Shown here in pieces: positions 18,382 through 27,264 of a DNA stretch of 64,000 nucleotides. The stretch comes from NCEH01 sp040049195 (GTDB taxonomy: Bacteria; Pseudomonadota; Alphaproteobacteria; Rhizobiales; Xanthobacteraceae), in NCBI RefSeq assembly GCF_040049195.1, contig NZ_JBDZDL010000003.1. The stretch is one strand, 5' to 3'. Each line of letters begins with the position of its first letter. Positions within the stretch are counted from its first letter, which is position 1. The notes under the pieces are model-generated. The model was not told the origin of the DNA. It did not search any database and saw nothing but the letters and a program-made list of their open reading frames with translations. A program made the position numbers and the translations under genes.

Positions 18382-19299
18382 TCAGCCGCCGCGACGGCCG
18401 AAATCCGGCGCGGCGGTTTCCTGCCCCTGCTCGATGATTGATTTGCGGATCGCGCGGGTGCGCGTGAAATGCGCGAACAAGGCTTCCCCATCGCCGTAGC
18501 GGATCGCCCGCTGAAGCTGCATGAGGTCCTCATTGAAGCGCGCCAGCATCTCCAGCACCGCCTCGCGATTGTAGATGAAGATATCGCGCCACATGGTGGG
18601 GTCGGACGCCGCGATGCGGGTGAAGTCGCGGAACCCGCCGGCCGAGAATTTGATCACCTCGGAGGTCAACGTCTGCTCCAGGTGCTCCGCGGTGCCGACG
18701 ATATTGTAGGCGATGAGATGCGGCACGTGGCTGGTGATGGCCAGCACCAGATCATGATGCTGCGCCGACATCTGCTCGACATTGGAGCCGAAGCCGCGCC
18801 AGAGCGCGGAAAGCCGTTCCACCGCTGCCGCGTCCGCCCCCTCGGGCGGGGTGACGATGCACCAGCGGTTCTCGAACAGGCTGGCGAATCCGGCCTCGGG
18901 GCCTGAAAACTCCGTACCCGCCACCGGATGGGCGGGCACAAGATGGGCGTAGGGCGGCACGAACGGCGCCATGGCCTCGACCACGGCCCCCTTCACCGAA
19001 CCCACGTCGGAGAGAATGGCCCCCGCCTTCAGATGCGGCCCGGCCTGCGCCGCCACCGCACCCGATGCACCCACCGGAACGGCGGCGATGACGATATCGG
19101 CCCCGCGCACCGCGTCGGCGACGCTCTCCGTCACCGCGTCGGCGAATCCGAGCGCCCGCACGCGCGCACGCACGCCGGCGTCGGCATCGAATACCACGAC
19201 GTCCCCGGCCAACCCCTTCTCGCGTGCCGCACGGGCGACGGACGACCCGATCAGACCGGCGCCGATGACGGCGAGCCGGCCGATGAGCGGCGCGTTCAA
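18382..19299 (-). CDS. Prephenate/arogenate dehydrogenase
   Basis: A 305-residue NAD(P)-dependent dehydrogenase for tyrosine synthesis: oxidative decarboxylation of prephenate or arogenate. The Rossmann motif GAGLIGSSVARA is at residues 13-24; HPVAGTEFSGP and ITSHVPHLIAY contain the catalytic and substrate-binding His residues. The start is a TTG at 19297-19299 that overlaps the hisC stop (TTGA), giving a normal-length N-terminus MNAPLIGRLAVIG; the open frame extends much further upstream, but only inside hisC. Translation is therefore coupled to hisC. No C-terminal ACT domain is present. Confidence 0.92.
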   Translation of the reverse strand: MNAPLIGRLAVIGAGLIGSSVARAAREKGLAGDVVVFDADAGVRARVRALGFADAVTESVADAVRGADIVIAAVPVGASGAVAAQAGPHLKAGAILSDVGSVKGAVVEAMAPFVPPYAHLVPAHPVAGTEFSGPEAGFASLFENRWCIVTPPEGADAAAVERLSALWRGFGSNVEQMSAQHHDLVLAITSHVPHLIAYNIVGTAEHLEQTLTSEVIKFSAGGFRDFTRIAASDPTMWRDIFIYNREAVLEMLARFNEDLMQLQRAIRYGDGEALFAHFTRTRAIRKSIIEQGQETAAPDFGRRGG

Positions 19300-20426
19300 C
19301 GCTCGGCCCCCGAGAGGAAGGCGGCGAGCGCTTCCACCGCGCGGCGGTTCGCTTCCTCGGTCCCGACCGTCATGCGCAGCGCATTCGGCAGGCCGTAGGA
19401 GGCAACCGAACGCAGAATCAGCCCGCGCGCGCTGAGGAAGGCATCCGCCTCGCGCGCCGTGCGGCCCGGCACATCGTCGAAATGGATAAGCACGAAATTG
19501 GCGACCGAAGGCGTCACCTTCAGGCCCAGCTTTCCGATCTCGTCGGTCAGCCACGGCAGCCAGTGCTCGTTATGCGCAACGGCAAGCTCCACATGGGCCG
19601 TATCGGCAATGGCCGCCGCGCCAGCCAGCAGGGCCGGCGTGTTCATATTGAACGGGCCGCGGATGCGGTTCATGGCATCGAGCACCGCCGCCGGACCCAC
19701 CGCCCAGCCGACCCGCAGGGCCGCCAGCCCGTGGATCTTGGAGAAGGTGCGGGTCATGATGACGTTCTCGGCGGAAAGCGCGAGTTCCAGCCCGGTCTCG
19801 TAATCGTTGCGGCGCACGTATTCCGCATAGGCGGCGTCCAGCACCAGCAGCACGTTGCCCGGCAAGGCGGCATGCAGGCGGCGCACCTCCTCGAACGGCA
19901 GGTAGGTGCCGGTGGGATTGTTGGGGTTCGCCAGAAACACCACCTTCGTGCGCGGCGTCACGGCGGCGAGTAGCGCATCCACGCTCGCGGTGTGGTCGCG
20001 TTCCGGGGCCACGACCGGCCGCCCGCCCGCCGCCATGGTGGCGATGGGATACACCAGGAAGCCGAACTGGCTGTAGACCGCCTCGTCGCCCGGCCCGATG
20101 AAGGCATTGGCGATCATGGAGAGGATTTCGTCCGAGCCCGCGCCACAGATGATGCGGTCGGGATCAATGCCGAAGGTGTGGCCGATGGCCCGGCGCAGCA
20201 CGCCGGCGGTGCCGTCGGGATAATCCTGCAGATGCGCGCCGGCTTCCGCGAACGCCTTCATCGCCTCGGGGCTCGGTCCCACCGGGGTTTCGTTGGACGA
20301 AAGCTTGAACACCTTCTCGACGCCGTGCGCGTGGCTCTTGCCCGGCACATAGGCGCGGATATCGAGCACGCCGGGGCGCGGCTCGGGGCGGGCGGGAAGA
20401 CGGGGGCTTTGCGCGGCGGTGGACAT
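19296..20426 (-). CDS. hisC: Histidinol-phosphate aminotransferase (aromatic aminotransferase role likely)
   Basis: A 376-residue fold-type I PLP aminotransferase of the HisC group. Signature SSNETPVGPSP at 43-53, NPNNPTGTY at 168-176, DAAYAEYV at 197-204 and the PLP lysine K230 in RTFSKIHGLA. The neighbours (chorismate mutase upstream, prephenate dehydrogenase downstream) suggest it transaminates aromatic keto acids in Phe/Tyr synthesis, possibly as well as histidinol phosphate. Start 20426 has GGAG six bases upstream and is favoured over 20438. Confidence 0.93.
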   Translation of the reverse strand: MSTAAQSPRLPARPEPRPGVLDIRAYVPGKSHAHGVEKVFKLSSNETPVGPSPEAMKAFAEAGAHLQDYPDGTAGVLRRAIGHTFGIDPDRIICGAGSDEILSMIANAFIGPGDEAVYSQFGFLVYPIATMAAGGRPVVAPERDHTASVDALLAAVTPRTKVVFLANPNNPTGTYLPFEEVRRLHAALPGNVLLVLDAAYAEYVRRNDYETGLELALSAENVIMTRTFSKIHGLAALRVGWAVGPAAVLDAMNRIRGPFNMNTPALLAGAAAIADTAHVELAVAHNEHWLPWLTDEIGKLGLKVTPSVANFVLIHFDDVPGRTAREADAFLSARGLILRSVASYGLPNALRMTVGTEEANRRAVEALAAFLSGAER

Positions 20427-20441
20427 ACTCAACTCCACAGG

Positions 20442-21302
20442 TCACGAACGGGCGATGCCGTCCGCGCCAAGACGATAGGGGGCGGCGTGGCTGCCCACGG
20501 GGATAACGGCGTTGATCTGCGCGCCGGCCTGGCGCAGGGCCTCCAGCGCCGGGTCGCGGAAGCCCGAGGGCACGCTCAGCAGCACGGCGGCCTGCCCGGG
20601 CGCGCGGTCGGCGGCGACCAGCATGTCGCCCTGCCCGCCCAGCGCGCCGGCGGCCCGTGCGCTCCAGCCGGACAGATGCAGGCTCCAGGTCTCCACCTCG
20701 GTCACGGCGGCATCGTTGATCGGGTGCGAGACCACGAACACCGGCAGCCCGGCGGGATGGTCCGCCCGCTCGACGAACGGCAGACGCGCGATGATCTTGG
20801 GCGCGTCGCTCCCTTCCAGCGCGGTCCACCACGCATCCGCGCCGGACAAGGCGGAGGCCGGCAGCAGGCCGAGATCACCCTTGGAGCCCACCACCGCCTC
20901 GATCACGCCGCGCGGCCCCATATGGGTCACGAACGGCGTGGTGAAGCCGAAATGGAAGCGGGCGCTGTCGCGCATCTGCGGCTCGCCCACCGACAAATCG
21001 GCATGCACCGCATAGGGCGCCTGGACATAGGTGAAGGTGGAGATGATGACGCGCCAGATGCTCTCGACGGTGTCGAGCGGAAGCAGGCCGGCGTGCCGGT
21101 CCACGAGGCGGCGCATCATCGCGGCCTCGCGGGCGGGGCGGAAGGCGGAGCCTTCGCTCTGGTTGCGCTTCACCGCGACCAGGCGATCGATGATCTCGCC
21201 GCGCTCCATGAGGAGGCGGTGCATGGCTTCGTCGATGCGATCGATCTCGGCGCGCAGGTCGGCGAGAACGGGTGGGGGAGCTGATGAATTCATGGGGCTC
21301 AC
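20442..21302 (-). CDS. Chorismate mutase with C-terminal extension
   Basis: A 286-residue protein with an AroQ-type chorismate mutase domain at about 10-95 (LRAEIDRIDEAMHRLLMERG and AVKRNQSEGSAFRPAREA hold the Arg/Lys substrate ligands). The remaining 190 residues resemble the ligand-binding region seen in alphaproteobacterial homologues, but no prephenate dehydratase signature is clear. It makes prephenate from chorismate and heads the operon with hisC and prephenate dehydrogenase (15-base gap). The start is GTG at 21300-21302, with GAGGA twelve bases upstream; an ATG at 21293 is the alternative. Confidence 0.88.
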   Translation of the reverse strand: MSPMNSSAPPPVLADLRAEIDRIDEAMHRLLMERGEIIDRLVAVKRNQSEGSAFRPAREAAMMRRLVDRHAGLLPLDTVESIWRVIISTFTYVQAPYAVHADLSVGEPQMRDSARFHFGFTTPFVTHMGPRGVIEAVVGSKGDLGLLPASALSGADAWWTALEGSDAPKIIARLPFVERADHPAGLPVFVVSHPINDAAVTEVETWSLHLSGWSARAAGALGGQGDMLVAADRAPGQAAVLLSVPSGFRDPALEALRQAGAQINAVIPVGSHAAPYRLGADGIARS

Positions 21303-21386
21303 AATCGGGCTGATCCTCTACCCCCAGAACGCCGCAAGATCAAAAGCTATGTTTTGCCGCCTCCTCGCCCCGGCCCCGGAGCGATG

Positions 21387-22031
21387 TCACTGCCCCTTGC
21401 CGAGCACCATGGTGGTCGCGGTGCGCAGAATGATCCAGACGTCGGTCTTGAACCAGTCCAGCGGATCCAGCAGCCGCATGGCATAGGCATGGTCGTAGGA
21501 GACCTTGGAGCGCACGTCCTCGATGGAGGCGTCGTAGCCCTGGTTCACCTGGGCAAGGCCGGTGATGCCCGGCTTCAGGCCGAACGTGCGCTCGGTATAG
21601 AAGGGAATCTCGGTTTCCAGCTTGGCGAAGAAGGCGGGGCGCTCGGGGCGCGGGCCGACGATCGACATCTCGCCCTTGAGCACATTGAGCGCCTGCGGCA
21701 GCTCGTCGATGCGGGTCTTGCGCATGAAGCGGCCGATCGGCGTGACGCGCGGATCGTTGGCGGTGGCCCAGACCGCGCCGGTGCGCGCCTCCGCGTCCAC
21801 ATACATGGTGCGGAACTTGTAGAGATAGAACAGGTGGGTGCAGGTGGGCGTCGCCTGGCCCACGCGCAGCTGGCGATAGAGCACCGGGCCGCGCGAGGTG
21901 AGCTTGATCGCCAGCGCCACCGGCAGGAACGCCACCGCCAAGACGCAGGTCGCGACAAGGCCCACGACGATATCGAACGCGCGTTTTCCCAGGCGCACCA
22001 TGGGATGCGTAAAATCCGCGTCGAAACTCAC
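21387..22031 (-). CDS. Undecaprenyl-phosphate sugar phosphotransferase (bacterial sugar transferase domain)
   Basis: A 214-residue initiating transferase of exopolysaccharide synthesis, of the small type with a single membrane segment (about 20-42) and no additional N-terminal membrane domain. Conserved motifs are KFRTM at 72-76, the catalytic Asp-Glu in RIDELPQ (109-110) and GPRPE at 126-130. It loads the first sugar phosphate onto undecaprenyl phosphate at the inner membrane. The start is a GTG (22029-22031) overlapping the upstream stop as GTGA, so it is translationally coupled to the GT2 gene. Confidence 0.92.
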   Translation of the reverse strand: MSFDADFTHPMVRLGKRAFDIVVGLVATCVLAVAFLPVALAIKLTSRGPVLYRQLRVGQATPTCTHLFYLYKFRTMYVDAEARTGAVWATANDPRVTPIGRFMRKTRIDELPQALNVLKGEMSIVGPRPERPAFFAKLETEIPFYTERTFGLKPGITGLAQVNQGYDASIEDVRSKVSYDHAYAMRLLDPLDWFKTDVWIILRTATTMVLGKGQ

Positions 22032-23194
22032 GACTCCGTTCCCCCCGCCCGATGCCAGCGTCCCTTGTCCCGCCCGGCGATCTGGCGAATCCCTCCGACC
22101 AGCCCCGCCGCGTGCCCTTCCACGAAATAGGCCGCGAATCGCGCCGCGCGGGGAAGATTGCCGCGATGCGTCATGGCGACGCCGGCCAGCAGATAGAAGG
22201 CGATCTGCCCGGCAAGCAGCAGCTGGTACAGCCCAATGCCCGCGAAAGCGAGCACCAGATTGCTCAGGAACGCCACCACCAGCAGCAGCGGCACCAGCGC
22301 GCGCAGCGCCTTGCCCGAAAGGAAGACGAAGGCGAGGCCCGGCCGGCGCGGGTCCGCCAGGCGCCACAGGCGCAGGGCCTGCTGGACATTGCCCGAGGAA
22401 ATGCGCACGCGGCGGCGGAATTCCTGGCCCCGCCGGGTGCGCTCCTCCTCGGTGGCGACGATGTCCAGATCGTAGACCGCCCGCGCCCCGCCGGCGACGA
22501 TGCCCATGGGCAGCAGCACGTCGTCATTGATGGTGTCGCCCGGCAGGGGCGTCCACAGCGCGCGGCGGAACAGATAGAAGGCGCCGTGCACGCCGAACGG
22601 CGCGCTCAAGGCGGCCTCGTCGGCCTTGATGGCGGTCTGGTAGGCCCAATAGCCCGCTTCCCCCGCGCTGCCCGCCGCCTTCAGCGCATAGGTGCCCGCC
22701 ACCACTCCGACCTCGGGCCGCGAAAAATGCGCGGCGGCGCGCGTCAGGGCATCGGTGGAGAGGGTGGCCGAGGCGTCGGACAGCGCGACGATGCCATCGG
22801 GGATGGACCCGATCACCTCGTTCAGCACCGCGACCTTGCCGCGATTGACCGGGAAAGCGCGCACCTCCGCGTCGAGGCTCGCGCATGCCGGGGACGACAG
22901 CGCGGCGCGGGCGATTTCCGCGGTCCCGTCGGTGCAGCCGTCGCAGGCGACGATCACATGCAGGCGGTCGCGCGGATAGGCGAGGCGCGCGCAGTCGCGC
23001 AGCTTGAGGGCGATGAATCCGGCCTCCTGATAGGCCGGAATGACGAAGGTGACGAACGGCAGTTCGGCTGCAGCGGCGAGCGGCGGAAGGGGCGGCACCG
23101 GCCGCAGGCGGGCCAGAAGCCGCAGGGCCACGGGGTAGACGGCGTGGTGATAGACCACGCCCGCGACGCTCGCCCAGAACAGGATCTGAAGCAT
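22028..23194 (-). CDS. Membrane glycosyltransferase, family 2
   Basis: A 388-residue GT-A glycosyltransferase. A short N-terminal membrane helix precedes the catalytic domain with IPAYQEAGFIALKL, the nucleotide-binding segment VIVACDGCTDGTAE and VALSDASATLSTDA (the DxD-like metal site); several hydrophobic segments at the C-terminus (LVLAFAGIGLYQLLLAGQ) anchor it in the inner membrane. It likely extends the lipid-linked oligosaccharide. Start 23194 overlaps the upstream stop (TGATG); an in-frame GTG at 23200 is possible. Confidence 0.9.
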   Translation of the reverse strand: MLQILFWASVAGVVYHHAVYPVALRLLARLRPVPPLPPLAAAAELPFVTFVIPAYQEAGFIALKLRDCARLAYPRDRLHVIVACDGCTDGTAEIARAALSSPACASLDAEVRAFPVNRGKVAVLNEVIGSIPDGIVALSDASATLSTDALTRAAAHFSRPEVGVVAGTYALKAAGSAGEAGYWAYQTAIKADEAALSAPFGVHGAFYLFRRALWTPLPGDTINDDVLLPMGIVAGGARAVYDLDIVATEEERTRRGQEFRRRVRISSGNVQQALRLWRLADPRRPGLAFVFLSGKALRALVPLLLVVAFLSNLVLAFAGIGLYQLLLAGQIAFYLLAGVAMTHRGNLPRAARFAAYFVEGHAAGLVGGIRQIAGRDKGRWHRAGGTES

Positions 23195-24267
23195 CAGCAC
23201 GGCGCGCGCCCCGCCATGAGATCCTGATAGGCCTCAAGCATCCGCTCCCAGGAGAAATGGGCGCTCACGAAAGCGCGCGGCGCAACGGCCGCGGGGGCAG
23301 CCAGCGCGGCCCGGATCGCCGCCGCGAGTGCCGGGGGATCCTCGGCCGGCACGAGCCGGCCGGAGGCCGGGCACACCGCCTCGCGCAGGGAGCCCACATC
23401 GCTTGCCACCACCGGGATATCGCAGGCCTGCGCCTCGATCACCGACAGCGGCAGGCCCTCGTTGCGGGAGGGCAGACAGAACAGGTCGAGGGCGGGCAGC
23501 ACCTCCGGCATGTCGCCGCGATGCCCGAGGAAATGCACCCGGTCCGCGATCCCGAGTCCGCCCGCGAGCTGGCGCAGGGCCTCCATGGCGCTGCCCTGGC
23601 CGATCAGGGCCAGCCGGGCCTCGGGCACCGCCACCATGGCACGCAGCAGCACGTCATGGCCCTTCACCGGCTCCAGCCGCCCCGCCGACCCCACGAGCGC
23701 CCCCGCGGCCGGCAAGCCGAGACGGGCCCGCGCCGCCGCCCGCGGGGCGGGGCGGAAGCGCTCGGTGTCCACGGCGTTCGCGATCACCCGCACCGGGGCG
23801 CGCGGCATCACGGCGCGCGAGACCTCGGCCACCGCCTGCGACACCGCGACCACCTGCGGCCGCACGAGCCGCGCCATGGCGGCGGTGAGGGTGCGCTGCT
23901 GCGGCGCGTCATAATGCCAGGAATCATGCTCGACATAGGCAAGGACGGGCACCCCCGCCAGCCGCGCGGCAAGGCCGCCATAGAGCAGCGGGCCGATATG
24001 ATGGACCAGGACCGCACGGGGCTTCAGCGCGCGCAGGCGCGCGGCGAGCGCGAACACAAGGCGGGGCCGCAGGCCGGGCGCCTTGGCGAGCCCCTCCACC
24101 GGGCCGGCCTGTGCCAAGGCGGGCCAGGCGTCCACGAGGCTTTGCGTGCTCCCGTCCAGGCTGAAAACGGGATTCGATCCGGGCAAGCGGCGGGCCAGCT
24201 CCAGGGCCAGCACTTCGATCCCGCCCGGAGCGAGCCGCTGCACGATCTGCACCAGTGCGCCGGACAC
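23194..24267 (-). CDS. Glycosyltransferase, family 4
   Basis: A 357-residue GT-B retaining glycosyltransferase. The N-terminal RLAPGGIEVLALELARRL is the usual acceptor-side glycine loop; VGSAGRLEPVKGHDVLLRAM begins the nucleotide-sugar domain and PSRNEGLPLSVIEAQA is the conserved E-x7-E donor site. It acts in the cytosol on lipid-linked intermediates. The start is GTG (24265-24267), with GAGGGGG upstream. It heads an operon of three overlapping genes, divergent from the STAS/export operon. Confidence 0.9.
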   Translation of the reverse strand: MSGALVQIVQRLAPGGIEVLALELARRLPGSNPVFSLDGSTQSLVDAWPALAQAGPVEGLAKAPGLRPRLVFALAARLRALKPRAVLVHHIGPLLYGGLAARLAGVPVLAYVEHDSWHYDAPQQRTLTAAMARLVRPQVVAVSQAVAEVSRAVMPRAPVRVIANAVDTERFRPAPRAAARARLGLPAAGALVGSAGRLEPVKGHDVLLRAMVAVPEARLALIGQGSAMEALRQLAGGLGIADRVHFLGHRGDMPEVLPALDLFCLPSRNEGLPLSVIEAQACDIPVVASDVGSLREAVCPASGRLVPAEDPPALAAAIRAALAAPAAVAPRAFVSAHFSWERMLEAYQDLMAGRAPC

Positions 24268-24454
24268 GAATCCCCCTCGTCATCGGCCATTATTCACCAC
24301 TCATTAAGGTAAATGGTTCCTTGTTGCGAGCGAGCGATGCTGCGACACAACATGCTCGATTCGCACGGCAGGGGACGGGGCGCGCCAACGCGCGTGCCGG
24401 CACGGCGAACCGGGCGTTCGTGGCACCGCTGAAGACCAACCGGGTGGGCAATCA

Positions 24455-24736
24455 ATGTCAAAGTTGGTTCAGATCGTCGAGGACATGGACGCTGCGTCCA
24501 TGGCTAAGCTCAAGCCTGTATTTGAAGAATTGGGAACCGCCAGCGATGACGTTACGCTCGATTTGAGCGCCGTGGATTTCATCGATTCCTCGGGCATCGG
24601 CGGTATCGTCTATCTCTACAAGCGCCTGCGCGTCGCCGGCCGCACCTTGCGCCTGCGCGGCGCGAGCGGGCAGCCCATGCGGCTCATCAATCACCTGCGG
24701 CTCGCCGATTTGACGGAAGAGAGCTGCCCCTCATGA
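24455..24736 (+). CDS. STAS-domain protein (anti-sigma factor antagonist-like)
   Basis: A 93-residue single STAS domain, the fold of SpoIIAA/RsbV antagonists. The phosphorylation-site motif FIDSSGIGG is at 42-50, with the DSSG serine(s) intact. Members switch partners by serine phosphorylation or act as structural switch domains; no cognate kinase or phosphatase is encoded in the window. It opens the polysaccharide-export operon and its end overlaps the lipoprotein start by four bases, so a role in controlling polysaccharide production is likely but unproven. Confidence 0.9.
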   Translation: MSKLVQIVEDMDAASMAKLKPVFEELGTASDDVTLDLSAVDFIDSSGIGGIVYLYKRLRVAGRTLRLRGASGQPMRLINHLRLADLTEESCPS

Positions 24737-25095
24737 GGATTGCGCACGATCCGATCGTGCTGGTGATCGTTGCGGGCCTGCTCACATCGGCCTGCGACAC
24801 GGTCACCCATGTGCCCTGGCCGCCCAAGGGCACCGGGGGCATGGCGGAACGCCGACCCTCGGAGGATCCGCGAATCGACGCATTGCAACGGCGGCTCATG
24901 GTGCTGACCGAACGCAACGCGCGCTATTACGCGGCGGCGGATTACGACGACGCGGAAATGATGCTCATCACCTTGCGCCGGCTCTCGGAGGGCGGCTTGC
25001 CGGAAGACGCGGAAATCCAGATGGCCCGCCTGAAGCGCAAGCTCGACCAGATCGAGCGCGCCCTCGCGAAGCCAAAGGACGAGCGGGCGCCGTGA
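24733..25095 (+). CDS. Small lipoprotein of the polysaccharide-export operon
   Basis: A 120-residue predicted lipoprotein. Hydrophobic residues 8-20 end in the lipobox LTSAC with lipidated Cys21. The mature part has a Pro/Gly-rich linker and then a largely helical, charged C-terminus (about 45-120). No named family is recognised. It overlaps the STAS gene (ATGA) and is separated from the SLBB export gene by one base, so it is probably a periplasmic accessory of the export machine. Confidence 0.75.
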   Translation: MRIAHDPIVLVIVAGLLTSACDTVTHVPWPPKGTGGMAERRPSEDPRIDALQRRLMVLTERNARYYAAADYDDAEMMLITLRRLSEGGLPEDAEIQMARLKRKLDQIERALAKPKDERAP

Positions 25096-25096
25096 C

Positions 25097-27262
25097 ATGC
25101 AAAGCGGCTGCGCCCCCCTCACTGCTTCTGGTCCACTCGCCTGGCTTTGCGCGGCGCTGATCGCCCTTGTGCTGGGCCTGAGCGGGCCGGCGCGGGCGCA
25201 GACCGCCGGCGGCGCGGGTGCGGGCGAGGAGGTCCGGCTGCGGATCGGCGATGTGCTCGCGATCGCCTTGCCGGGCGAACCCGCGCTCAACAAGGATCTG
25301 AACGTGGACCGGCGCGGGCGCGTCACGCTGCCGGAAGTCGGCGCGCTGGATGTCGCCGGCCGCACGCTGGCGGAGGCCACCACGCTGATCCGCACCACGC
25401 TGGCGCGCGCCTATCGCGACCTCGAGCGGCTCACCGTCTCCCTCAAGGATCGGCGCCTCTACATCACCGTGCTCGGCTATGTGGACAAGCCCGGGGAAGT
25501 GGACCTGCCGGGGGATTCCACCGTGCAGCAGGCGATCGGCGCGGCCGGCGGGCTGCTGCAGGGGGCCCAGCTCGACCGCCTCCAGGTGCGCCGGGGCACC
25601 CGCACCACCGTGTTCAACTACAAGCGCTATCTCGACACGGGCGACACCAGCCTGCTGCCGCAACTGCAGCCGCTCGACATCATCTTCGTGCCCGCCTCCC
25701 CGGCCACCGGGAATGTGCAGATCAATTTCGACAGCCGCACCCTCGCCGAACAGGGGGATGCCGCCGAATCGCCGTCCGCAGTGAAGGTGTTCGGCGAGGT
25801 CAGCCGCGCCGGCTCCTTCGCCTATAAGGAGGGGCTCAGCGTGGTCGACATGATCATGCGCGCCGGCGGCGTCACCCGCTTCTCCTCCATCGACCAGGTG
25901 CGCGTGATCGACGGCGGGGAACCGAAGATCTTCAATCTGCGCAAATATCTCGACACCGGGGACGCGAAGCTGATGCCGCCGCTGAAGCCCGGCGCCACCA
26001 TCTTCATCCCCAAGCAGGAAGACGAGATCCGCCGCTCGGTGCGCACCGTCTATGTCATCGGCGAGGTGGCCCGGCCCGGGTCGCTCGAAGCCCCGCCCGA
26101 TGCGCGGCTGGTCGAAATCCTCGCCAATGCCGGCGGCCCGACCCGCTTCGCCGACACGACGCGGGTGAAGATTCTCAAGGCGGACGGCTCGGTTCAGCAA
26201 TTCAACCTGTTCGCTTATACCGAGGGCGACAAGAAGCCCCTGCCGGAGATCCTGCCCGGCGACGCGGTGTTCGTGCCGGAGAAGATCGAGGCCTCCGACC
26301 GTCCCTCGTGGCTGAAGGTCCCGCCGAACCGGGCGGTCGAGGTCATGGGTGCCGTCCTGCGGCCCGGGCGCTATGAATGGTCCGACGAAATGACCTTGCT
26401 GGACCTCGTGGGCGAAGCGGGCGGGCCGACCCAGAACGGCGACATCGCTCACCTGCAGGTTCTGAAAGCGCGCCAGGGCGGCAAGGCGCTCAGCTTCGAC
26501 CTCGGCGCCTTCATCACCACCGGCGGGAAGATATCGGACCTGCCGAAGATCGAGGCCGGCGACGTGGTCCGCGTGCCGCCGCTGCCCGATTCGCCCATCG
26601 ACAACAAGGCCAAGTGGGTCCAGCTGCCCAAGGAAGACGCGATCTATGTGATGGGCCAGGTGGGCACCCCCGGCCGCTATGCCTTCAACAAGAACATGAC
26701 CTTCATGGACATTCTCACCGCGGCCAACGGGCCCACTTCCAACGCCGACCTGCGCAACGTGCGGGTCTCGCACCGCAACCAGCCGGGCTCGAAGGTCACC
26801 CAGGTCAATCTGGCGCAATATTTCGCCACCGGGGACGAGAAGCTGTTGCCGAAAGTGCGCACCGGCGACGTGATCTTCGTGCCCGACCGCAACAACAAGG
26901 ACTGGTTCGACGATCCCGCCGAGAACACGGTGCGGGTGCTGGGCGCCGTGGGCAAGCCCGGCCGCTACCGCTTCGCCGCCAACATGACCCTGCTGGACCT
27001 CCTCGCCGAGGCCGGCGGCCCCACGGCGGATGCCTATCAGCAGCGCATCGTGGTGGTGAACCTCGGCTGCTGCCGCGAGCAGGCCCGCGTGTTCGATCTG
27101 GTGGAATTCGCCCGCACCGGCGACATCACCATGCTGCCGGTGGTCGGCCCGGGGGATACCGTCTACGTGCCCAATTCCTCGCAGAGCGAGTGGAAGATTT
27201 TCGTCGATTCCATGCGCAACATCCTGCCGGTGATCTCGCTCATTCTCGCGATGGGAGGCTGA
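25097..27262 (+). CDS. Polysaccharide export protein with six SLBB repeats
   Basis: A 721-residue Wza-related export protein. A signal peptide (about 1-34, ending ARAQ) precedes the Poly_export domain (about 40-115, RIGDVLAIALPGEPALNKD). Six SLBB-type repeats of about 82 residues follow, each starting with a V-x-G-x-V-x-x-P-G motif (VLGYVDKPG, VFGEVSRAG, VIGEVARPG, VMGAVLRPG, VMGQVGTPG, VLGAVGKPG) and ending near FVP/YVP. Standard Wza has two to three, so this periplasmic tunnel may be unusually long. The C-terminus ends with a short hydrophobic stretch. Confidence 0.9.
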   Translation: MQSGCAPLTASGPLAWLCAALIALVLGLSGPARAQTAGGAGAGEEVRLRIGDVLAIALPGEPALNKDLNVDRRGRVTLPEVGALDVAGRTLAEATTLIRTTLARAYRDLERLTVSLKDRRLYITVLGYVDKPGEVDLPGDSTVQQAIGAAGGLLQGAQLDRLQVRRGTRTTVFNYKRYLDTGDTSLLPQLQPLDIIFVPASPATGNVQINFDSRTLAEQGDAAESPSAVKVFGEVSRAGSFAYKEGLSVVDMIMRAGGVTRFSSIDQVRVIDGGEPKIFNLRKYLDTGDAKLMPPLKPGATIFIPKQEDEIRRSVRTVYVIGEVARPGSLEAPPDARLVEILANAGGPTRFADTTRVKILKADGSVQQFNLFAYTEGDKKPLPEILPGDAVFVPEKIEASDRPSWLKVPPNRAVEVMGAVLRPGRYEWSDEMTLLDLVGEAGGPTQNGDIAHLQVLKARQGGKALSFDLGAFITTGGKISDLPKIEAGDVVRVPPLPDSPIDNKAKWVQLPKEDAIYVMGQVGTPGRYAFNKNMTFMDILTAANGPTSNADLRNVRVSHRNQPGSKVTQVNLAQYFATGDEKLLPKVRTGDVIFVPDRNNKDWFDDPAENTVRVLGAVGKPGRYRFAANMTLLDLLAEAGGPTADAYQQRIVVVNLGCCREQARVFDLVEFARTGDITMLPVVGPGDTVYVPNSSQSEWKIFVDSMRNILPVISLILAMGG

Positions 27263-27264
27263 CC

